NCBI GenBank assembly: GCA_900550095.1
Contig: URRG01000028.1
Coordinates: 1 to 12,303, forward strand
DNA from: an uncultured Oscillospiraceae bacterium
Lineage (GTDB): Bacteria; Bacillota; Clostridia; Oscillospirales; Acutalibacteraceae
DNA: 12,303 bases
Reading direction: 5' to 3'
The position numbers and the translations under genes were made by a program. Below the pieces are notes generated by a model. It was not told the DNA's origin. It saw only the letters and a list, made by a program, of their open reading frames with translations, and made no database searches. This document shows, piece after piece, positions 1-6,518 of this stretch (position 1 is its first letter; each line of letters begins with the position of its first letter).

Positions 1-132
1 TTTGAAAAAGATCAAGTGCTGATGGAAATCAAAGCATGTGGAAGTTATCCCTTTTGGTTGGTAGAGGCTTTATCTAAGCTGCAGATTTATCCAACTTCTT
101 TTTCTGGTCACAAACATCCCGGAATTTTATAA
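1..132 (+). CDS. VTC-domain protein (polyphosphate polymerase-like), C-terminal fragment
   Basis: Frame 1 is open from the first base and ends at TAA (130-132), giving 43 residues of a protein whose start lies outside the window. The readable part includes VLMEIKACGSYPFWLVEALS followed by LQIYPTSFS. This resembles the end of the VTC domain, where an acidic/lysine MEIK strand precedes a P-x-WL helix and a final YPTSFSK-type motif. VTC domains fold as a tunnel that binds phosphate or polyphosphate; bacterial copies often sit beside membrane or cell-surface genes. Here the usual lysine-tyrosine-glycine tail after SFS is replaced by GHKHPGIL. The stop lies 32 bases before the isomerase start, so the two may be co-transcribed. 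Identification is from motif memory on a short fragment; function in this organism is unknown. Confidence 0.7.
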   Translation, partial: FEKDQVLMEIKACGSYPFWLVEALSKLQIYPTSFSGHKHPGIL

Positions 133-164
133 TAAACCTAAATAAAGGAAAGAAGGGATGTCCT

Positions 165-1592
165 GTGGCACTGAATCTTCGCCGGCCTGTTGTTGGGATC
201 CTGCTGATCGCGCCCCCGCGTTTTCATGATCTGGGAGCAGGAACCGAAAGCGGGATGTACTGGGAACGGAAAGAACGTGAAGCAGAAACTATTGTCGCAC
301 GCTTTTCTTTTGCTGAAAAGGTTTATCCCGGCGTAGTCTACACCAGGGAACAGGTAGAGCGGGCCGTTCAAATGTTTCGTCTGAAAAAGGCAGACTGCAT
401 TTTTGCTCATTTCCTATCCTGGTCTGATGATTTTGCCTGGATCCGCTTTTTACGCGATATCGGAGAGGACATGCCGATCTTATTTGCATCCATTTCACGG
501 GAGCAGCCCGGATTTGAGGACTCTCTTGAAGAGGAGCGCTTCATTGAATTTTTATCCGCCGGGGGCCTTGTAGGAGCGCTGGAGGCTTCAGGATCTATCG
601 CCCGTTTTGCCAGACCGCTGCTTTTCACCGCGCTGGGCAGCTTAAACGTTGTAATGGAACAGGCGGAAAGCTTTTCTAAAGCGGCCTGCCTGCGTACAGA
701 ACTGAGGCAAACTGTTTTTGCTCTTCTGCCCACATACAATGAAGCCATGTGGGCGACCTATGTGGATCCGTATGACATTTTCATGAAGGTAGGGCCTGAG
801 CTCCATTTTTTGACTGTGGCGGAACTGGAAGACGAAATCACACAAATCCGCAGGGAAAAAACAGAGGATGTGATGGAAAAGATCCTCCGGCGCTATCCTT
901 CCGACAAGCAGATTCGCAGAGATAAATTTTTCGCCTCCGTGGAAAGCTCGTTAGCAGTAGAATCGTTGGCCCGCAAGCATCATGCGGAGCTGGTGGTTCT
1001 GAACGACATCAATCCGGCGCTTATGAACCATATCGGCCTTCGGCCGGGGTTTTCTCCCTGCACGGATGCCGACGATGTGATGGTAACGCCGGAAGGCGAT
1101 CTCGGAGGAGGGCTTGCCTGCTATCTTCTGCGAAAGCTCTCGGGGCGCCATGTCAGCTTTGTGGAGCCCTTTTACATTGACGGAAGGGACGGAACCTTTG
1201 CCGCGGGGCATGCCGGGCCGAACGATTACACCGATCCGGATGGGAAAACTATCATTTCAACGGATACACGTTTTGCAAAATCCCAGTATAAACATGCCGG
1301 GGCCCCATTTGCCTGGAATGTGATCGGAGCCGGCGAAAAGACCATGGTGCATGTTTCCCAGTGCAACGGCCGGTTCAAAATGGTATGCAGTCTTGTGGAT
1401 GCGCTGGAAACCAGCCATTTCCTGGCAGGCTATTCCCATGGCATATTCCGCCCCCGTATTCCTGTGGAGGAATTCTTCCGTAAGCTGCTTGAGATTGGCG
1501 TAACGCAGCATTACGGAGTGGCCGGCGGGGATTTCCGCCGGGAACTAAGAATAATCGCCAAGCTTCTTGATTTCGACTATTCGGAAATCTGA
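165..1592 (+). CDS. Sugar isomerase of the L-fucose/L-arabinose isomerase clan
   Basis: This 475-residue cytoplasmic protein has no signal peptide or membrane segment. The start is GTG at 165, chosen because an AGAAGGG-type ribosome binding site lies 7 bases upstream; an ATG at 158 is in another frame. The N-terminal two thirds resembles the Rossmann-like substrate-recognition domains of FucI/AraA proteins (for example ADCIFAHFLSWSDDF at 76-90 and MPILFAS at 103-109). The C-terminal part carries the family's metal-site signatures: VTPEGDLGG with Glu310 and Asp312, AAGHAGPND with His349, and TQHYGVAGGDF with His449. Family members interconvert aldoses and ketoses using Mn2+ or a similar metal. 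It lacks obvious full-length AraA or FucI signatures and may belong to one of the many uncharacterised branches, so the substrate is not assigned. It lies between the VTC tail and a structured intergenic region, away from the main sugar operons. Confidence 0.8.
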   Translation: MALNLRRPVVGILLIAPPRFHDLGAGTESGMYWERKEREAETIVARFSFAEKVYPGVVYTREQVERAVQMFRLKKADCIFAHFLSWSDDFAWIRFLRDIGEDMPILFASISREQPGFEDSLEEERFIEFLSAGGLVGALEASGSIARFARPLLFTALGSLNVVMEQAESFSKAACLRTELRQTVFALLPTYNEAMWATYVDPYDIFMKVGPELHFLTVAELEDEITQIRREKTEDVMEKILRRYPSDKQIRRDKFFASVESSLAVESLARKHHAELVVLNDINPALMNHIGLRPGFSPCTDADDVMVTPEGDLGGGLACYLLRKLSGRHVSFVEPFYIDGRDGTFAAGHAGPNDYTDPDGKTIISTDTRFAKSQYKHAGAPFAWNVIGAGEKTMVHVSQCNGRFKMVCSLVDALETSHFLAGYSHGIFRPRIPVEEFFRKLLEIGVTQHYGVAGGDFRRELRIIAKLLDFDYSEI

Positions 1593-1746
1593 GCCCGGAT
1601 TGATCGCCCCGAAGGCACCGTAAAACAAACATGAAAAGGCAGAAAACAAAATCAGCCCATACCCCCACGCAACGGTCAAAGTCTCCTGTCTGCGCTTCTT
1701 TAGATACATCGAGGCCGGCGCACTGAGCTGGAGTACAAGACCTTCC

Positions 1747-1883
1747 GCAGGGACGAAAGTCCATTCTGCCGCAGCCCTTCAGGCGGCTTTCCTGAAGACT
1801 TTTGCCATGAAGACTCGTCTCCCTACTGGGCGTACATTGTGTTTATGGTAAAACAACTGTACCTCATAGGCTGACGGGTCTTC
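1747..1883 (+). ncRNA. Possible structured RNA or leader (cluster of inverted repeats) in the 1593-1934 gap
   Basis: The 342-base gap between the isomerase and the DJ-1-like gene has no convincing gene, but its 3' half is rich in inverted repeats. Hairpin A (1747-1769) is GCAG-GGAC closed by a GAAA tetraloop, with an ATT bulge on the return strand. Hairpin B (1777-1797) pairs CTTCAGG with CCTGAAG around a 7-base loop. Element C pairs 1809-1819 with 1873-1883 (11 pairs, one of them G-U), then 1822-1825 with 1867-1870 across a 2x2 internal loop, and then an apical imperfect stem at 1832-1862. AAGACC at 1737-1742 could compete for the 3' strand of element C. It ends about 50 bases before the next start codon. 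I do not recognise a known riboswitch or ribozyme core. No T-run follows, so it is not a simple terminator. The strand is assumed from the flanking genes. The 5' half (1593-1736) shows nothing I can support. Confidence 0.35.
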
Positions 1884-1934
1884 CATTTTCATTGAACTTT
1901 ACAGTACAGTCCTGAATTTAAGGAGAGATAAAGA

Positions 1935-2435
1935 ATGAAAATCCTGATCATAACAGCACCCAATTATGACGACACAGAAGTGCTATACCCCTATTACCGG
2001 CTTTTGGAAGCGGGGCTGGAACCCGAGGTCGCTTCTTTTGATAAGGGCATGGTAGCAGGAAAATATCATTTTGCCATTCCGTCAAACGTCAGGCTGGAGG
2101 AACTGGAGCTTTCTCAATACAGCGGGCTGTATCTGCCGGGTGGAAGCGCGCCGGAAAAGCTTCGGCTCAACGCGTCGGCTTTGGAAGCTGTAAAATGGTT
2201 TATGGGAAAAGAGCTTCCGGTGGCTTCTATTTGTCACGGCCAGCAGCTCTTGATTTCCGCCGGTGTTTTGCAGGGGAAGCGGGCCACCTGTTACCCCGGG
2301 ATCCGCGACGACCTGAAAAACGCGGGAGCTGTCTATGAAAATGCCCCGGTTGTCGTTGACGGTCGTTTGGTGACTTCCCGACGTCCGGAGGATTTGCCAT
2401 GGCTTATGAGAGAATATATGAAGCTGTTTGAATAA
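1935..2435 (+). CDS. DJ-1/PfpI-family protein (class I glutamine amidotransferase-like)
   Basis: This 166-residue single-domain cytoplasmic protein has the usual length for bacterial PfpI/YhbO-like proteins. AAGGAG about 7 bases upstream supports the ATG at 1935. The nucleophile elbow is ASICHGQQLL, with Cys100 and adjacent His101. The acidic partner is Glu15 in YDDTEVLYPY. The loop LYLPGGSAPEKLR (66-78) matches the family's PGG-x-AP-x-x-LR signature, with Ser where many members have Arg. The C-terminal VVVDGRLVTSRRPEDLPWLMREYM is also characteristic. Proteins of this family have been reported as glyoxalases, deglycases, chaperones or peptidases; which activity applies here cannot be told. 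In a sugar locus, detoxifying reactive sugar-derived aldehydes is a reasonable guess. It converges on the leftward operon's last gene. No clear promoter is seen upstream. Confidence 0.88.
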   Translation: MKILIITAPNYDDTEVLYPYYRLLEAGLEPEVASFDKGMVAGKYHFAIPSNVRLEELELSQYSGLYLPGGSAPEKLRLNASALEAVKWFMGKELPVASICHGQQLLISAGVLQGKRATCYPGIRDDLKNAGAVYENAPVVVDGRLVTSRRPEDLPWLMREYMKLFE

Positions 2436-2485
2436 CTTGCCGAAAAGCATACGACGGCGTTTGATGGAACACGGCAGCGTACGGG

Positions 2486-2532
2486 CATAAAAACAAGCGG
2501 GGCTGAGGTTTTTCAAAGACTGCGGCCCCGCT
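2486..2532 (-). terminator. Rho-independent terminator of the leftward operon
   Basis: AGCGGGGC at 2496-2503 pairs perfectly with GCCCCGCT at 2525-2532. On the minus strand the hairpin is followed by TGTTTTTATG, a T-rich tail, so it should end transcripts of the RpiR gene that stops at 2549. On the plus strand no T-run follows, so any effect on transcripts from the DJ-1-like gene would be weaker. The loop is long (21 bases) but includes a couple of further possible pairs. Confidence 0.75.
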
Positions 2533-2548
2533 CCGTTCCATATGAAAA

Positions 2549-3427
2549 TTAAAGACTGCTGAAATCCGTTCCCTGCATATTGATATGCTTATGTGCAGAA
2601 ACCAAGCGCGTCTGATCCAAAGCATAATGCACTTGATCGTATGTCTGGCTGACAACAGCAGTATATAAAATATCCACAACTGTCAGCAAGCCGATCCGCT
2701 GGCTCATGACACCGCTTCGGATCAAAGCATCGGGGGAAGAACAATACAATGCAATGTCTGCTTTTTGGGCCAAAGGGTTTTTATTATACCGCGTAATGCT
2801 AAGCATAGTCGCTCCAGTTTTTTGGACAATATCGGCCGTTTCAAGGAGATCCCGGGTATCTCCGCTGTATGAGAAAAATACGGCGGCGTCTCCTTTTTTC
2901 AAGCTTGTGGCATACAACACCTGCTCATGCGGATCTGTGCTGGACATAGAATTTTTGTGAATGCGGACAAATTTATTGTGTGCGTCGATCGCTACGATTC
3001 CCGTGGCTCCTACCGCATAAAAGTCAATCCTGGACGCTTGGCACAAACAGGAAACCGCTTTCTCAACATCCTCCACAGACAGAACAGTTTTTGTATTTTC
3101 GATTGATTTCATATTACAGCTGCACACACTGTTGATGATGGAGGAAACAGCATCGCCGGGACGCACGTCACTGTATACAACCGTTTCCTGCTGGATCAGC
3201 GCCATATCGGCAGAAAGCGTTCTGCAAAGCTCTTTGTATCCGCTGTAACCGGCGGATTTGCATAATCGGACAACAGAGGAAACACTGGTGCGGCATGTTT
3301 TAGCCAGTTCCTTGATCGAGAGCTGAACCACCTCATTGGGAAAATCAATAATGTAACGGGCAATATTCTGTTCTTTCGGCGAAAAGGAAGGCATCAGTTC
3401 TTTGAGTTTCAAGCAGCATCCTGTCAC
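2549..3427 (-). CDS. MurR/RpiR-family transcriptional regulator (HTH + SIS domain)
   Basis: This 292-residue protein has the typical RpiR layout. The N-terminal HTH_6 domain (about 1-77) includes SIKELAKTCRTSVSSVVRLC (37-56) as the helix-turn-helix, followed by GYSGYKELC. The SIS domain (about 125-260) carries the sugar-phosphate loop VFFSYSGDTRDLLE with SYSGDT at 186-191, and AVGATG at 138-143. RpiR proteins repress or activate sugar catabolic genes in response to phosphosugars. The start is GTG at 3427; GAAGGAG lies about 10 bases upstream, and no better ATG exists before residue 12. It is the last gene of the leftward cluster, 72 bases after the ROK kinase stop, with an extended -10 promoter in that gap and a terminator after it. 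It is the natural candidate to control both divergent units of this locus. Confidence 0.93.
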   Translation of the reverse strand: MTGCCLKLKELMPSFSPKEQNIARYIIDFPNEVVQLSIKELAKTCRTSVSSVVRLCKSAGYSGYKELCRTLSADMALIQQETVVYSDVRPGDAVSSIINSVCSCNMKSIENTKTVLSVEDVEKAVSCLCQASRIDFYAVGATGIVAIDAHNKFVRIHKNSMSSTDPHEQVLYATSLKKGDAAVFFSYSGDTRDLLETADIVQKTGATMLSITRYNKNPLAQKADIALYCSSPDALIRSGVMSQRIGLLTVVDILYTAVVSQTYDQVHYALDQTRLVSAHKHINMQGTDFSSL

Positions 3428-3445
3428 GGCGGATCCACTCCTTCT

Positions 3446-3459
3446 TCTGTATATTCAGA
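3446..3459. promoter_or_regulatory. Near-perfect 14-bp palindrome in the RpiR gene leader
   Basis: TCTGTATATTCAGA is symmetrical at six of seven pairs. It lies just upstream of the ribosome binding site of the RpiR gene and downstream of its likely transcription start. It could be an autoregulatory operator. It is short and AT-rich, so chance is possible. Confidence 0.3.
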
Positions 3460-3482
3460 AAAAATAGGTAATTTTGTCTTAT

Positions 3483-3491
3483 ATTATATCA
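3483..3491 (-). promoter_or_regulatory. Extended -10 promoter for the RpiR gene
   Basis: On the minus strand the gap after the ROK gene contains TGATATAAT, an extended -10 element (TG-N-TATAAT), with a second TATAAG-like match just beyond. No good -35 is placed at 16-18 bases (TGTTCA is a weak match), as is common for extended -10 promoters. It would let the regulator be made independently of the upstream PMI-like and ROK genes. Confidence 0.5.
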
Positions 3492-3499
3492 GATTTTTT

Positions 3500-4435
3500 T
3501 CAAGTGAACAGCCCGGACACCTGGGAAGTTTCCTGCTCCACCGCACAAACAGCTCTTACTGCGCCCAAAATAGGCGCGGTGTCGATATCATAGGCCGGAG
3601 CAATCCTTTTCAACGAAGGCACATCATGCAGATATTCACACAGATTTTTTTGAAACAAAGAATACGATTTGGAAATGGCCCCTCCCAAAAAGAGAGCTTC
3701 AAATCGGTTTTCCACGAGGATATCATGCACGATACGCGCCAAATCGGCTCCCAGCTGCTGAAACGCTTTAACGGCGGCGGCATTTCCTTGCAAAGCCAAA
3801 TCAGCGATTTCTGCCGCATCAATGCGGCTGTCTTGCCCGCCGTATTCATAAAAATTCCGGATAACGGCCCTCCTGGACACATAATCCTCGCTGATTCCCT
3901 GACGATAGGGGCGTGAGAAGATGCTGATTCCGGGGCCTCCCGCATCATTTTTCAGAAGGCTGCCGTTTTTCCAGGAGGCAAAGCCCAAACCTGTCCCAAT
4001 GGTGACGCCCGCAGCCCGTAAAAACGTCTCCTTCTCCTGCCACAGCGCCCCCAATAGAAAAGCATGAGAATCATGTAAAAAGCAAAGAGGAATCCCGCCC
4101 AGGATCTCCCGGAACCATGGCCGCATGGATATGCCGTATACCGCTCGGTATTTGTGCTTCATCAGGCTGGTTCCGGCCTGATAATCAAACGGGCCGGGAA
4201 CGCATATGCCGATTCCTTTGATATCTTCCCCAGCTTCAGCCGCCTGCGCGGCGGCCGCGGTACAAAGAGAGCGGAAAGCGTCCCGAATTTCGGAGACGCT
4301 CCCCTCTGAATAGGCTCTCATTCGTATGACGCTTTCGGAAACAAAACTTCTGTCCGCTCTGACGAGGGACGCCTTGAGAAAGGTGCCCCCCGCATCGATA
4401 CCTAACACACAGCCGGCTTTATTCGTCATTTTCAT
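3500..4435 (-). CDS. ROK-family sugar kinase lacking the usual zinc motif
   Basis: This 311-residue cytoplasmic kinase carries the ROK/ASKHA signatures: GIDAGGTFLK (12-21) as the first phosphate loop, HDSHAFLLGA (121-130) with Asp122 as probable catalytic base, VTIGTGLGFA (144-153) as the second phosphate loop, and LFLGGAIS (248-255) near the adenosine site. ROK kinases phosphorylate hexoses such as glucose, mannose, fructose, allose or N-acetyl sugars with ATP. The canonical ExGH element and the CxCGxxGCxE zinc-binding motif are absent; the equivalent stretch is GGPGISIFSRPYRQGISEDY (166-185). The sugar specificity is therefore uncertain. The ATG at 4435 lies inside the end of the upstream PMI-like gene (17-base overlap), with AAGGA just before it, pointing to translational coupling; an ATG two codons later is also possible. 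No transcriptional-repressor HTH is present, so it is a kinase and not a ROK repressor. Confidence 0.88.
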   Translation of the reverse strand: MKMTNKAGCVLGIDAGGTFLKASLVRADRSFVSESVIRMRAYSEGSVSEIRDAFRSLCTAAAAQAAEAGEDIKGIGICVPGPFDYQAGTSLMKHKYRAVYGISMRPWFREILGGIPLCFLHDSHAFLLGALWQEKETFLRAAGVTIGTGLGFASWKNGSLLKNDAGGPGISIFSRPYRQGISEDYVSRRAVIRNFYEYGGQDSRIDAAEIADLALQGNAAAVKAFQQLGADLARIVHDILVENRFEALFLGGAISKSYSLFQKNLCEYLHDVPSLKRIAPAYDIDTAPILGAVRAVCAVEQETSQVSGLFT

Positions 4436-6272
4436 AGCCGTCCTTCAGCAGCGTTTTATGCATGGTAACCTTGCCGACTCCTTCGTTGATCACTTCGTAT
4501 GGTCCAAAGCCCGCCGGCACAATCACCATATCAAGATAATTCTGAGAATAAAAGCGCGAGGGATCTGTCAGGGAACGAATAGTGCATTTTTCTCCTTCCA
4601 CAAGGACCAGAACATGGAAGCGGTCCGTTGTCTCATCTGTGTAGCGTTCCCAGAATTTCACATTGCGCAGGCTGAAATATAGGAGATCGTGCTGCCCCAC
4701 AATGGTTTCCTCAAATCCGTCTCCCCGGCGAATCACGCGCGGAGTCTGGATCAGATTTTCGCGTACCCATTCTTCACGAAAGTCGCGGCGCAGGACATGA
4801 TCCCCATGCCATGTATGGATGGGACGGAGGTTTCCATCGAGATCCTTGCGCACATAGTCATACATTTTATAGGTATACGAGCCAATGGTCAGACTGCCGA
4901 TTTCCAGGATAACCTGATTGCGTCCCGATGCATGGATCGTTCCCGCGGGGATCATGAACTGCTGACCGGCAACAGAGGGATGAGAATAGACGTACGCATC
5001 GTGATCAAAGCCCTCCCCTGTTTTTTCCGCCCGGCGGGCCAGGGAAATAAATTCTTCCACATCCGCGTCCTGGCGGAAACCGACGTATGTTTTAGCTTCC
5101 TGTCCGGTAACGACCATATAATAGCTTTCATCCTGCCGGCCCAGTTCGTCGTTGTGACGGCGCACATAGTCGCCGTCCGGATGGCATTGGATGGACATAT
5201 TTCCACTCGCATGGAACGTATCGTCGTAGTTGAACCGAATGGGAAAGTATCCATGAAACTTTTTGGCAGGATTTTCTCCCATCAGCTCTTTTCCCATCAG
5301 CTGCACAAAGAAGTAGAACGGGAATTCAAGCTGGATGCTTTCCAAATCTGCCACGATGGAAACTTCCATTGGGATCAAATCAAAGACCCAGGCGCAGTTC
5401 TTCATATCCTCAGGCAAATGGCGCAGACGCTTTACATAAAACCCTCCCCATACGCCCTCTATATAGACGGGACGGCAGCGCAGAGGATACGTCACCATCA
5501 CAGAAAACAGATCCTTCAGCACGGGGGCAGGAATCATTTGTATGTGCTCAGGACGATCTCCTGTGAGATAATAATCCACCTCATTCTGACGAAACAGCTC
5601 GCCGCGCAAACGGGAAGCCACTTCAAAATCCACATAATAGCTGCGGCGGATCACTTGGTTAACGGGCAGGTGCTCCTGCGAACCAAGATTTGTAAATACC
5701 CCCGCGCGGATATTCAAAACCGTCCTTTTCTGTGTCATGTCAATATAAAGGCGCAGTCCCGCAAAGCTGCGAAGCTCACGGATGAGAGCGCCATAGCCAT
5801 ACAGAATGAGGATCCCTTCACCGGTCTCCAGAAAGCTCTCGAGGCGTTCTCTCATATCCTCGATGGCCTTTGGCCGCATCAGGCTCTGCATATCATCCTT
5901 GTAAAGGCGGCCGTAAAGCAGGGGCGGATCTGTCCGGCGGTCTTCCGGCAAATACTCCAGCAGCTTTTGATGGAGTTCTTCACTGCTTTCAAATAGATTT
6001 TCCGTACTGATCATTTTTACGGCAATACCGTTCTGCACAAGCTGCAGCGTCATCTGATTGGCAAATTGCTCCATAGGGGCGGTGATATATCCATCTACCG
6101 CCACAACAGCGCATTTCCTTTCTGTTTCCAAAAGTTTTCCGGCCTGTTCAGCCGCGGCTTTGGCAGAAGCCAGAGAATTCGCTGTAACCTGCTTCTTTTT
6201 CTCATCTGCAAAACAGATGTGATTGATAGCGTTGGGGTCATCGTACGGGTAGGGATTAAACATAAAACTCAT
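4419..6272 (-). CDS. Class I mannose-6-phosphate isomerase-like protein with extra N-terminal kinase-like domain
   Basis: The start is taken as ATG at 6272 (617 residues) because a perfect AGGAGG lies 7 bases upstream (6280-6285 on the plus strand); the frame stays open to an ATG at 6332, but that codon has no such site and lies in a palindrome. The C-terminal half is a type I PMI cupin. MSIQCHPDGDYVRRHNDELG supplies Gln362 and His364, RQDESYYMV supplies Glu382, and FMIPAGTIHASG supplies His447, so all four expected metal ligands are present. Type I PMIs interconvert mannose-6-P and fructose-6-P. Residues about 50-200 look like a uridine-kinase/phosphoribulokinase-type fold: a first strand CAVVAVDGY, then a second strand ILILYGYG before LRLYIDMTQKRTVLNIR. 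The Walker A GxxGxGK(S/T) is replaced by GYITAPMEQFANQ, so ATP use is doubtful. At 617 residues it is far longer than simple PMIs (about 320-400). It heads the leftward operon. Confidence 0.82.
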   Translation of the reverse strand: MSFMFNPYPYDDPNAINHICFADEKKKQVTANSLASAKAAAEQAGKLLETERKCAVVAVDGYITAPMEQFANQMTLQLVQNGIAVKMISTENLFESSEELHQKLLEYLPEDRRTDPPLLYGRLYKDDMQSLMRPKAIEDMRERLESFLETGEGILILYGYGALIRELRSFAGLRLYIDMTQKRTVLNIRAGVFTNLGSQEHLPVNQVIRRSYYVDFEVASRLRGELFRQNEVDYYLTGDRPEHIQMIPAPVLKDLFSVMVTYPLRCRPVYIEGVWGGFYVKRLRHLPEDMKNCAWVFDLIPMEVSIVADLESIQLEFPFYFFVQLMGKELMGENPAKKFHGYFPIRFNYDDTFHASGNMSIQCHPDGDYVRRHNDELGRQDESYYMVVTGQEAKTYVGFRQDADVEEFISLARRAEKTGEGFDHDAYVYSHPSVAGQQFMIPAGTIHASGRNQVILEIGSLTIGSYTYKMYDYVRKDLDGNLRPIHTWHGDHVLRRDFREEWVRENLIQTPRVIRRGDGFEETIVGQHDLLYFSLRNVKFWERYTDETTDRFHVLVLVEGEKCTIRSLTDPSRFYSQNYLDMVIVPAGFGPYEVINEGVGKVTMHKTLLKDGYENDE

Positions 6273-6319
6273 GAGAAAACCTCCTGCTGCATCTAAAAAT
6301 GTGCGGGAAAGATATAAAA

Positions 6320-6336
6320 ATGTATGATCCATACAT
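6320..6336. promoter_or_regulatory. 17-bp palindrome in the leader of the PMI-like gene (candidate operator)
   Basis: ATGTATG-ATC-CATACAT is a perfect 7-bp inverted repeat around 3 bases. It sits roughly 35-50 bases downstream of the predicted start of the leftward transcript and about 50 bases before the PMI-like gene's start codon. It is suited to a roadblock-type repressor site, most simply for the RpiR protein encoded in the same operon. The assignment to a protein is inference. Confidence 0.55.
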
Positions 6337-6376
6337 GATTATTCGTATTTCCCACTTTTTTATCATTCTACAGCCT

Positions 6377-6405
6377 ATTATAAGATGGTTGCTCTAAAAT
6401 TTCAA
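6377..6405 (-). promoter_or_regulatory. Sigma-A-type promoter of the leftward operon
   Basis: On the minus strand TTGAAA (6400-6405) and a perfect TATAAT (6377-6382) are separated by exactly 17 bases. Transcription would start near 6370 and leave a leader of about 100 bases before the PMI-like gene. It is arranged back to back with the rightward promoter, the two -35 boxes being about 40 bases apart. Confidence 0.8.
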
Positions 6406-6445
6406 TACTTTTTTCAAAACTAATTACTTTTTCTGATAAAAATTA

Positions 6446-6473
6446 TTGACAAATCCAAAGAAACGTATATGAT
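6446..6473 (+). promoter_or_regulatory. Sigma-A-type promoter of the glycoside hydrolase gene
   Basis: A perfect TTGACA (6446-6451) and TATGAT (6468-6473) are separated by 16 bases, preceded by AT-rich DNA that could act as an UP element. Transcription would start near 6480, about 40 bases before the glycoside hydrolase start codon. Confidence 0.8.
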
Positions 6474-6484
6474 GATAAGTATCA
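6473..6484. promoter_or_regulatory. Palindrome overlapping the rightward promoter start site (candidate operator)
   Basis: TGATA-AG-TATCA is a perfect 5-bp inverted repeat that begins at the last base of the -10 box and covers the predicted transcription start. A repressor bound here would block initiation. The sequence is not the same as the 6320-6336 palindrome, so two different proteins or a loosely conserved site are possible. Confidence 0.4.
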
Positions 6485-6518
6485 GCAAACAGACAAAACA
6501 AAGACAGGAGGAGATTTC

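Noticed and set aside
1871..1877. CTGACGG, resembling the hammerhead ribozyme CUGANGA core, near a GAAA at 1755-1758.
   Set aside because: The last base of the core does not match, and the GAAA is the loop of a separate hairpin, so the required stem order is absent.
1549..1934. Minus-strand reading frame with a hydrophobic stretch (AWGYGLILFSAFSCLFYGAF), about 54 codons from an ATG at 1709, and a second open piece of 35 codons from 1890 in the same frame, split by one TGA.
   Set aside because: No ribosome binding site precedes either ATG, the frame is interrupted, it runs into the end of the isomerase gene, and I recognise no family. A decayed membrane-protein gene is possible, but the inverted repeats in the same DNA explain it as well.
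4689..5996. A 435-codon open frame on the plus strand.
   Set aside because: It lies wholly antisense within the PMI-like gene, which has clear family motifs and a perfect ribosome binding site; the protein looks like a shadow with no recognisable domain.
6273..6332. A 20-residue N-terminal extension of the PMI-like protein starting at the ATG at 6332.
   Set aside because: A perfect AGGAGG sits 7 bases before the ATG at 6272, while the upstream ATG has no such site and falls inside the 6320-6336 palindrome.
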